Positions 34,890-40,311 of a stretch of 40,311 nt of DNA are shown piece after piece (the first letter of the stretch is position 1; every line of letters begins with the position of its first letter). The notes beneath the pieces were generated by a model, which was not told the origin of the DNA, made no database searches, and worked only from the letters and a program-made list of their open reading frames with translations. The stretch is from NCBI RefSeq assembly GCF_001591565.1, contig NZ_BCVD01000022.1, positions 1 to 40,311 of the forward strand, read 5' to 3'. A program made the translations under genes and the position numbers. This stretch comes from Priestia flexa NBRC 15715. Lineage in GTDB: Bacteria > Bacillota > Bacilli > Bacillales > Bacillaceae_H.

Positions 34890-35045
34890 ATGAATCAGCT
34901 AGAATACGAGTGGGTAAAGAAAACACCTCGCCAACTACTAATTCATTCCATCACTCATGAATTTCATCATAAAGGACAAATTGTGATTATGCTACGGCTG
35001 CTGGGTTACACCCCTGAAAATACGGATATTTTGGTGTTAGAGTAA
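34890..35045 (+). pseudogene. DinB family protein reduced to its C-terminal quarter
   Basis: 51 codons from ATG 34890, with a proper GAGGTGAGG upstream. The sequence TPRQLLIHSITHEFHHKGQI, then MLRLLGYTPENTDIL, is the last helix region of DinB/DUF664 proteins, including the HxxHH-type metal-binding His residues. Normal members are ~150-170 residues with a four-helix bundle. The first three helices are missing, while the original start region seems kept, so an internal in-frame deletion is likely. A stable product is doubtful. Confidence 0.7.
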
Positions 35046-35189
35046 AATCAGGTGGTTGCTTGTTATTCCGCTCGTTTTATTCGGTTGGCTCCTCACTGGT
35101 TTAACTGTAAACTCATTTGGAAACATAGGCAATATATTGTTGAAAAACAAAGCCATATGTAAATTTCTTCTTGTTACAAGGAAGATAAA

Positions 35190-35234
35190 TTGCTTCTTCA
35201 TTAATATTCCATCTATAATAGGTTCACAACCTAT
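35190..35234 (+). promoter_or_regulatory. Promoter and start-site hairpin of the metallo-hydrolase gene
   Basis: TTGCTT (35190-35195), 18-bp spacer, TATAAT (35214-35219). A hairpin ATAGGTT-CAC-AACCTAT (35218-35234) lies at the likely transcription start. The stretch 35046-35189 shows no gene. Confidence 0.5.
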
Positions 35235-35261
35235 TTGGTTTACTAATGGAGGCAAACAACC

Positions 35262-36374
35262 ATGGCGTACGTATTATTATTTCTAATTTTATTAATCGTT
35301 GGTATTGTGCTGTTTATTAATGTCCATCCAACGTTTGGGGCAAACCCAACCAAATTACAAAAAGAAGCCTATGAACGGTTTCCTCATTATGAAAATGGCA
35401 AGTTTAAAAACATGGTGCCTACTAACATGAAAATGAGCGCAGCTGACATTCTGTCTTTTATCAAAGATTCTATGAACAAAGAGCAGGAACGGAGTCCAAG
35501 AAACCAGCTTTCTATGAACAAGATTGACTGGGAAAAGGTGAAAAGTAGGGAAGATAGTCTTACTTGGTTTGGACATTCCGCATTTTTACTAAGCATTGAC
35601 AATAAAAAACTACTTATTGACCCAATGCTTGGTCCTACAGCTTCGCCTGTATCCTTCATTGGGAGCAAGCGCTACAGCCAAGATATTTTACATATCATTG
35701 ATGAAATGCCACCGATTGATGCAGTTTTATTCACGCATGATCATTATGATCACCTTGATTATTCGTCGATTAAAAAGCTTAAGTGCAAGGTAAACCACTT
35801 TTTTGTGCCGCTTGGTGTAGGCGCTCACTTAATGAGATGGGGCGTTTCTTCACACAACATTACTGAGCTGAACTGGTGGGACGAGGTAGAATTAAGAGGT
35901 ATAACACTAGCTTTTACTCCTTCTAAGCATTTCTCTGGAAGAGGCGTATTGAACCGTGATTCCACACTTTGGGGTGGCTGGGTTATCCTTGGTGAAAACA
36001 CGCGCTTTTATACAAGCGGGGACGGTGGATACGATGCTCATTTTAAAGAAGTAGGAGATAAATACGGTCCGTTTACCTTAACGCTGATGGAAGGCGGACA
36101 GTATGATGCGCGCTGGTCGTGGGTTCACATGAGACCAGAAGAGTCGGTGCAAGCGCATCTTGATGTAAAAGGTGAAACGATGATGCTCATTCACTGGGGA
36201 GCCTTTACACTTGCGTATCACAGCTGGACAGATCCAATAGAACGAGCGATTCAAAAAGCAAAAGAAGAAGGCGTGAACTTACTTATTCCAGAGCTCGGAG
36301 AAACGGTTTTGCTGCATGGTGAAAAAGCAAGCGGTGTTAACGAGTGGTGGACAAATGAAAGTAAAGAAGCATAA
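35262..36374 (+). CDS. Metallo-beta-lactamase fold hydrolase, NAPE-PLD-like
   Basis: 370 residues. An N-terminal membrane helix (~2-21) is followed by an MBL-fold domain. The motifs are TWFGHSAFLLSIDNKKLLIDP, THDHYDHLD (metal-binding HxHxDH), TPSKHFSGRG, LWGGW, TSGDGGYDAHF and IHWGAF. The SGRG...LWGGW block is typical of the NAPE-PLD/RomA group, which includes phosphodiesterases acting on phospholipids; the bacterial substrate is unknown. The active site probably faces outward given the single helix, though orientation is uncertain. GGAGG lies 9 nt before ATG 35262. Confidence 0.9.
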   Translation: MAYVLLFLILLIVGIVLFINVHPTFGANPTKLQKEAYERFPHYENGKFKNMVPTNMKMSAADILSFIKDSMNKEQERSPRNQLSMNKIDWEKVKSREDSLTWFGHSAFLLSIDNKKLLIDPMLGPTASPVSFIGSKRYSQDILHIIDEMPPIDAVLFTHDHYDHLDYSSIKKLKCKVNHFFVPLGVGAHLMRWGVSSHNITELNWWDEVELRGITLAFTPSKHFSGRGVLNRDSTLWGGWVILGENTRFYTSGDGGYDAHFKEVGDKYGPFTLTLMEGGQYDARWSWVHMRPEESVQAHLDVKGETMMLIHWGAFTLAYHSWTDPIERAIQKAKEEGVNLLIPELGETVLLHGEKASGVNEWWTNESKEA

Positions 36375-36377
36375 ATG

Positions 36378-36406
36378 AAATGCCCCTAACAAAAGGGGCA
36401 TTTTCT
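36378..36406 (+). terminator. Rho-independent terminator
   Basis: 10-bp stem (36378-36387 with 36394-36403), 6-nt loop, T4. The next gene's ribosome site begins 4 bp later. Confidence 0.9.
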
Positions 36407-36419
36407 AATGGAGGAGACA

Positions 36420-36839
36420 ATGAAGCCAAATTATAAAGAGTTAGGACATGCGGATATTTTAGGACCAAAGTTAAAGGAGCTAGTTGAGCAGCAGCTCCTT
36501 GAAGATTTAAAATTTTATGGTATTAATGGAGAGAAATTTAAGTTTGACAGGTCGGAAAGTTGTATTGAAGGGCATGACGAAGAGTACTTAGACGGAACAG
36601 TGGAAAACTTTTCAGGTATTAACTTATTTAATGAGCAAGATGAACATCAATTAGAAGGCTGGATGGAATTTATTTATGAGCGGGAACATCACTTTTTCAT
36701 CGCATACTGGGAGTTTTTACACGATATATCTGCTACTAAACGATACCTCAAAGATATGCCTGGAATTCCTGATCACGTGTTTAGTAGAATTCCAGAAGCG
36801 GTGCGCAGCCGTTATAAAAGGCAACGGTTAAATCAATAA
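36420..36839 (+). CDS. Protein of unknown function
   Basis: 139 residues from ATG 36420 with GGAGGA 4 nt upstream; an ATG at 36408 precedes this site. It is acidic and soluble, begins MKPNYKELGHADILGPKLKE and ends basic (RSRYKRQRLNQ). A central EYLDGTVENFSGINLFNE and WMEFIYEREHHFFIAYWEFL suggest an alpha/beta domain. I do not recognise the family. It lies 14 bp before another unknown gene and they probably share a transcript; its start follows a terminator without an obvious new promoter. Confidence 0.75.
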   Translation: MKPNYKELGHADILGPKLKELVEQQLLEDLKFYGINGEKFKFDRSESCIEGHDEEYLDGTVENFSGINLFNEQDEHQLEGWMEFIYEREHHFFIAYWEFLHDISATKRYLKDMPGIPDHVFSRIPEAVRSRYKRQRLNQ

Positions 36840-36853
36840 AAGGAGTATTCTTT

Positions 36854-37333
36854 ATGAAAACAGAAGAGCAATTTTCAGCCGAAAAAGTACTAAAGTATTT
36901 GTTGATTGGTAGCCAAGTAGATGGTGTGAAGTTTGGGTCTGACAGTGGAACAACGATTCTAAACTTTAGCAACTACAGGAGAAAAGAAGACAGTGACTTT
37001 GTTTTATCAATTGAAACTGCCTGGACTTTATACCCCAAACCAACTGATTATCCATCGTGCGAGGAGGAAGTGCCTAACTTAACAGAGAAAGAACAGTTTC
37101 AGCATATTTGGAGCATGCGTAGGGAAAAGGTAGTGAAAGTTGAATTAGGGAATCAATCGCCACATCTTATTATTCACTTAGAATCCAACAAAGTGCTGTT
37201 TGTGAACGGCCGCGACCCTAATTATGAATGCTGGCAGCTTGAAGAAGAATGGATGAGCGGCGACTGGCTTGTGGTAGCTGCGCCTGGTGATGAGGTTGCG
37301 GTTTGGTGTCTAGATGGGTTTGAAGTCTTTTAA
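36854..37333 (+). CDS. Protein of unknown function, beta-rich
   Basis: 159 residues with AAAGGAG before the ATG. Alternating strands such as GVKFGSDSGTTILNFSNYRR, FVLSIETAWTLYP and HLIIHLESNKVLFVNG, and an end GDWLVVAAPGDEVAVWCL, suggest a compact beta domain like those of DUF6188-type or immunity-like proteins, a weak impression. It follows the previous unknown gene by 14 bp, likely in one operon. No signal peptide. Confidence 0.75.
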   Translation: MKTEEQFSAEKVLKYLLIGSQVDGVKFGSDSGTTILNFSNYRRKEDSDFVLSIETAWTLYPKPTDYPSCEEEVPNLTEKEQFQHIWSMRREKVVKVELGNQSPHLIIHLESNKVLFVNGRDPNYECWQLEEEWMSGDWLVVAAPGDEVAVWCLDGFEVF

Positions 37334-37335
37334 TC

Positions 37336-37364
37336 TTGAAAACACTAAAGATAAAGGATAAAAT
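37336..37364 (+). promoter_or_regulatory. Sigma-A promoter
   Basis: TTGAAA (37336-37341), 17-bp spacer, TAAAAT (37359-37364), 48 bp before the methyltransferase start. Confidence 0.7.
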
Positions 37365-37411
37365 TAACACTGTAATATTTTGCTATATTAGCTGAGGAGA
37401 GATGAGACGAG

Positions 37412-38122
37412 ATGAGTAAAGAAACGTTCTATGAACAGGTAGGAGTTGCTATGACGTGCAGATCCTACGAAGAGTACGAAAAAATGTTTGTGTTAGATGA
37501 TAATCTGTTAAGAAAAGGGCCAATTCTAGATGTTGCAGCGGGTGCTTCTTCTTTTAGTGCCAGCGCCAACGAACAGAGCTATGATGCTTTTGCTGTTGAT
37601 CCGCTGTATAACTTAGAATTTGAAGACATGATGTGTAAAGGTCAAAAGGAAATGCAAGAGGCAAGTGATAAGCTAGAGAGAAGTCGTTCAAACTTCTCTT
37701 GGGAATCTTATGGAAGCTTAGCGGAGCATATACAGATTAGAAAACAATCTTTTGATGTTTTTCTAACCCATTATCAAGAAAAAGAAGTCAATAAACGATT
37801 TGTATGTGGAGCCTTACCGAATCTACCCTTTAACAATGAAACTTTTTCTCTAGTTTTATGTAATCATTTTTTATTTTTATATGAAGAGCAATTTGATTTT
37901 AACTTTCATTTGCAAGCCATTCATGAGCTAATTCGAGTCACTAAAAAGGGTGGAGAAATAAGGATTTATCCTCTAGTAAACTTTAAAGGAGAGAGGTTTC
38001 CTTTTTTAAATGAGCTAATAGAAACTTTAAGCGACGAGAATTTATCTGTAAAAATAATTAGTACACCGTTTCGATTCGTTCCTACAGCAACCGAAGTGTT
38101 AACTATTAAGAAAGCAGATTAA
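37412..38122 (+). CDS. Class I SAM-dependent methyltransferase-like protein
   Basis: 236 residues. The SAM-binding first strand and loop is GPILDVAAGASSFSASA (~36-52), an acidic residue ends strand two (AFAVDPLYN), and PNLPFNNETFSLVLCNHFLFLY matches motif IV/post-I of class I enzymes; KKGGEIRIYPL is the later strand. A helical insertion lies between (~75-120). The substrate is unknown. GAGGAGAG precedes ATG 37412, and it has its own promoter and terminator. Confidence 0.85.
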   Translation: MSKETFYEQVGVAMTCRSYEEYEKMFVLDDNLLRKGPILDVAAGASSFSASANEQSYDAFAVDPLYNLEFEDMMCKGQKEMQEASDKLERSRSNFSWESYGSLAEHIQIRKQSFDVFLTHYQEKEVNKRFVCGALPNLPFNNETFSLVLCNHFLFLYEEQFDFNFHLQAIHELIRVTKKGGEIRIYPLVNFKGERFPFLNELIETLSDENLSVKIISTPFRFVPTATEVLTIKKAD

Positions 38123-38128
38123 AAATCG

Positions 38129-38160
38129 AAACCTTTCTTCTCATGGGGAAGGGTTTTTTT
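38129..38160 (+). terminator. Rho-independent terminator
   Basis: Stem AAACCTTT (38129-38136) with AAGGGTTT (38149-38156, one G-T pair), T-run to 38160. Confidence 0.8.
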
Positions 38161-38192
38161 ATGTGGATTTCATTAATAAGGGGGACTGTTAC

Positions 38193-38651
38193 TTGAACAA
38201 CAAATATAAGCTTTTACTACTCGCTGCTCTGGTAATTACAATCTCTTGGGCCACGGTACATTTTTTTAACCATGACAAGCGTGCAGCTAAAGATTTTGCT
38301 GAAGAATTTTACGCCATTCCGCTCCCACCTAAAACAAAAGTTATTGATCAAGATTTTAATTATGGTGTTTATTATGGAGGGGGGCCTTGGGGAAGTGGCG
38401 GACGACCAACCGTGGTTGCGTATAAAAAGCTGTCTTCTGAACTAAGTGAAAAAGATTTGGTTGATCATTATACTAGTAACCCACCACTAGAAGGTGTAGA
38501 GATTTACTTTAAATGGGATGAAAAAGATACAACAACCGCTGTTATTTATTCGTTATTTCTCTGCTGTATTAAAAATAATGCTAGACCGATTAAGATGAGT
38601 GCAATCCCCATACCTTGTTGCAAAGAAATGACCTCACCTAAAATGAAATAA
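38193..38651 (+). pseudogene. Membrane-anchored protein gene that has lost its 3' end
   Basis: Start at TTG 38193, with AAGGGGGA 8 nt upstream; ATG 38163 lies in the previous terminator. An N-terminal helix (~5-24) is followed by an outer domain (DFAEEFYAIPLPPKTKV, GGGPWGSGGRPTVVAYKKL, YFKWDEKDTTTAVIY). After about residue 118 the reading is simply the antisense of the opposing EamA gene (overlap 38546-38651) and becomes Cys/Lys/Pro-rich. The natural C-terminus was therefore probably lost by a deletion at ~38545. The family is not recognised. Confidence 0.6.
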
Positions 38652-39427
38652 GCGAGTATACAAGTTCCAATTGTCTCTCCTAATATACTCATTGAAATAA
38701 TGGAAGTACTTAGCCATTTCAGCAACCAATTGAAAATTGTTTGCCCTAAAATTGTTGCAACAAAAGCTAATCCAATAAAGGACCACCATGTTTGTACGGA
38801 ATAATTGAAGAAGGGTGTTTGCTGAGTGAAGACAAAAACACCTAAAAGTACCGTACTGCTCCCATAACTAATAACTGAATATGGGATAAGAGATAGACTT
38901 TTACGAACATGCTGGCCAATGAAGAAGTAAGCTGTTATGATGCCTGCCGCAATAAAAGCGAGTATATCCCCAAATAATGCCTGACCACTAATCTGAAAAT
39001 CTTGCCATCCAATGACAATGCTTCCGGAAATCGCTACTAGACAGCCTATTATCGCTCCTTTACTGAATCGCTCTTTAAATAGAAAATAGCCACCAACCAC
39101 TGAAAAAAGTGGTTGTAATGTAACGATAACCGTGGAGCTTGCTACAGACGTATAATTTAATGATTCAAACCACAATACATAATGCGCTGCTAGAAATATG
39201 CCTGACAATAACCCGAGTCCCCATTGTTTTTTTGACAGCAAACGTAATTCTTTTCGATTATTTTGATTAACTAATAAAAATGGTAAAAGCATTACTGTCG
39301 CAAAAAGTAACCGATAGAATGCCGTAATTGCTGCAGGTGCATCTGCTACTTTTACAAAGATGGCTGAAGTAGATAAAGCAAATACACCAAAAAATAAAAT
39401 GATGTAACCAACAAGTGGTGATTTCAA
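38546..39427 (-). CDS. EamA (DMT) family transporter
   Basis: 293 residues with ten hydrophobic helices arranged as two EamA repeats (~5-135 and ~150-285). The start SPLVGYIILFFGVFALSTSA, LAAHYVLWFESLNYTSVASS and the second-repeat ISMSILGETIGTCILAYFIL are typical of drug/metabolite exporters (RhaT/YdcZ-like group). It likely exports a small metabolite; the substrate is unknown. GGGGG lies upstream of ATG 39427. Its 3' end overlaps the truncated plus-strand gene by 106 bp, which is unusual for a natural convergent pair. Confidence 0.9.
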   Translation of the reverse strand: MKSPLVGYIILFFGVFALSTSAIFVKVADAPAAITAFYRLLFATVMLLPFLLVNQNNRKELRLLSKKQWGLGLLSGIFLAAHYVLWFESLNYTSVASSTVIVTLQPLFSVVGGYFLFKERFSKGAIIGCLVAISGSIVIGWQDFQISGQALFGDILAFIAAGIITAYFFIGQHVRKSLSLIPYSVISYGSSTVLLGVFVFTQQTPFFNYSVQTWWSFIGLAFVATILGQTIFNWLLKWLSTSIISMSILGETIGTCILAYFILGEVISLQQGMGIALILIGLALFLIQQRNNE

Positions 39428-39805
39428 CTTTGTTTCCCCCTAGGTGTTCGTTTACAAAAATAAAAAAATTTTATTATAATGTACAAACGTAAGTATAAAA
39501 TACTTATGTAATCGATAAAAGCATTAATTTAAGATGTTCATTATGTCAGCACAAATGGAGTTAAATACACATTATTGTAGAAAGGATTTTTACTATTAAC
39601 AATCATCGTCTCGGGCACACTGTATTAAATTATCAGTAGATCCAATGCTTATAATGTGAGGTCGTGTTTTTCAACAGCTAATGATAAGACAGAGAGCATG
39701 ATGACTAATGATGAAGTCAACAAAGCAAAGCTTATCAAAAGCAGGCCGTACGTTTTGTTGTTTAGCAAGTAATTCACCTTTTTTAACGGATTTAGAAGAT
39801 GATGA
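39428..39805. other. Intergenic, mostly decayed sequence
   Basis: AT-rich. A short plus-strand reading (MTNDEVNKAKLIKSRPYVLL, stop near 39774) lies directly before the stub at 39806 and may be part of the same broken gene in other frames. No terminator or clear promoter. Confidence 0.3.
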
Positions 39806-39979
39806 AGTTTTTATTATGGGTTTGAAACGGTTACTAAGATTGAAATCATAAATGATAGTAAAGAAAGTAAAGCGATTCGATTATGTATAGACCAAGATAA
39901 AGATCGTTTTCTAATGATTATGGAAATAAGATTTAAACCTAAATTTAAAGTCAGAATAAATGAAGTGTTTGACGGGTAG
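39806..39979 (+). pseudogene. Gene stub of unknown family
   Basis: 57 codons to TAG 39977-39979, reading YYGFETVTKIEIINDSKES, then RFLMIMEIRFKPKFKVRI. The pattern of strands is protein-like. Two stops lie just upstream in frame and there is no start codon. Sequence in neighbouring frames upstream suggests a frameshifted gene. The family is not recognised. Confidence 0.4.
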
Positions 39980-40071
39980 AAACAGTTGTGAAAATAAAAG
40001 GCCTGGTTTAGAAAAAATGAAGTAAAAATGATTTCATTAATGTAGAAAATCACACATTTATTACAAACAAA

Positions 40072-40080
40072 TGATATAAT
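40072..40080 (+). promoter_or_regulatory. Extended -10 promoter element
   Basis: TGA-TATAAT at 40072-40080, an ideal extended -10 that can work without a good -35, about 29 bp before the next ATG. Confidence 0.5.
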
Positions 40081-40108
40081 TGTAATAAATGGAAAATGGT
40101 GAAGTGAT

Positions 40109-40297
40109 ATGCTTAGTTTATTTATTGGAGGATTTCTATTGCTAGCAGGTGGCTATTTCGTGTTAAAATTTTTTGGTGCTTCTCCTTCAACCAAAAACAG
40201 AGACGATCATAATGTTTCAAATCCAATGGATGAGAGTGTAGTTCCCCTAACTCAACAAATAATTTTCAATAAATTTCTGCATCATCATAATGTATAG
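40109..40297 (+). CDS. Small membrane protein
   Basis: 62 residues with one N-terminal helix (LSLFIGGFLLLAGGYFVLKFF, ~2-22), then a polar region (SPSTKNRDDHNVSNPMDE) and an end containing FNKFLHHHNV. GGTGAAGTGAT upstream is a weak ribosome site. An extended -10 lies ahead. It could be complete, though the unusual tail may reflect a frame lesion. The family is not recognised. Confidence 0.55.
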   Translation: MLSLFIGGFLLLAGGYFVLKFFGASPSTKNRDDHNVSNPMDESVVPLTQQIIFNKFLHHHNV

Positions 40298-40311
40298 GAT
40301 GTAAAAAAAGT

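Noticed and set aside
35056-35286. Plus-strand ORF of 76 codons before the metallo-hydrolase
   Set aside because: It runs over the promoter and the start of the next gene, begins without a ribosome site, and its sequence is not protein-like in its second half.

Overview
The window looks like chromosome of an endospore-forming, low-GC member of the Bacillaceae, most like the Priestia (Bacillus megaterium) group. The reasons are a Ger(x)C germinant-receptor tail, sigma-A type promoters and AGGAGG ribosome sites, A/T-flanked rho-independent terminators, and typical Bacillus families (TrhO, YunG, MhqO/MhqP, LysM-3D wall protein, LXG toxin). The genus is an inference; no rRNA or marker gene settles it.

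Layout. 1-6.1 kb: end of a spore germination gene, the tRNA hydroxylase trhO, two lipoproteins, and a four-gene operon (winged-helix regulator, alpha/beta hydrolase, small membrane protein, YbjQ-family protein) behind a pair of matching operators; then a broken acetyltransferase. 6.1-14.2 kb: small proteins, a LysM-3D secreted wall protein, a broken phospholipase D/cardiolipin synthase, a divergent RpiR regulator/6-phospho-beta-glucosidase pair, a membrane rhodanese, a cluster of small membrane proteins, and a minus-strand yunG-acetyltransferase pair cut by a deletion. 14.5-19.7 kb: malate:quinone oxidoreductase, a cold-shock protein, small proteins, broken DedA and DUF2185 genes, and a serine beta-lactamase-like hydrolase. 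20.0-20.6 kb: a yybP-ykoY manganese riboswitch with terminator, followed only by a 64-residue basic, His-containing protein. 21.1-23.3 kb: an LXG toxin with an HNH-type C-terminus and its SUKH immunity protein. 23.5-26.9 kb: NADP-type glutamate dehydrogenase divergent from a GltC-like LysR regulator, with two related structured intergenic elements on either side. 27.5-29.6 kb: quinone-stress genes mhqP and mhqO, each behind an MhqR-type operator. 29.7 kb: a single tRNA-Ala(GGC). 30-40 kb: PepSY membrane protein, sarcosine/N-methyltryptophan oxidase-like flavoenzyme, a PhzF-DUF3231 fusion scar, DoxX protein, NAPE-PLD-like metallo-hydrolase, two unknown proteins, a methyltransferase, and an EamA exporter.

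How the parts work together. Clear functional units are the auto-controlled regulator operon (2.7-4.7 kb), bgl plus its RpiR regulator, toxin plus immunity, gdhA plus its probable LysR regulator, and the mhqO/mhqP quinone-detoxification pair. The rest is mostly single genes with their own promoter and terminator. A striking feature is the number of broken genes and gene stubs (about a dozen), including nonsense codons, single-base frameshifts and deletion fusions. No insertion sequence, CRISPR array or intact prophage was seen. All family calls come from reading the translations by eye; no database search was run.
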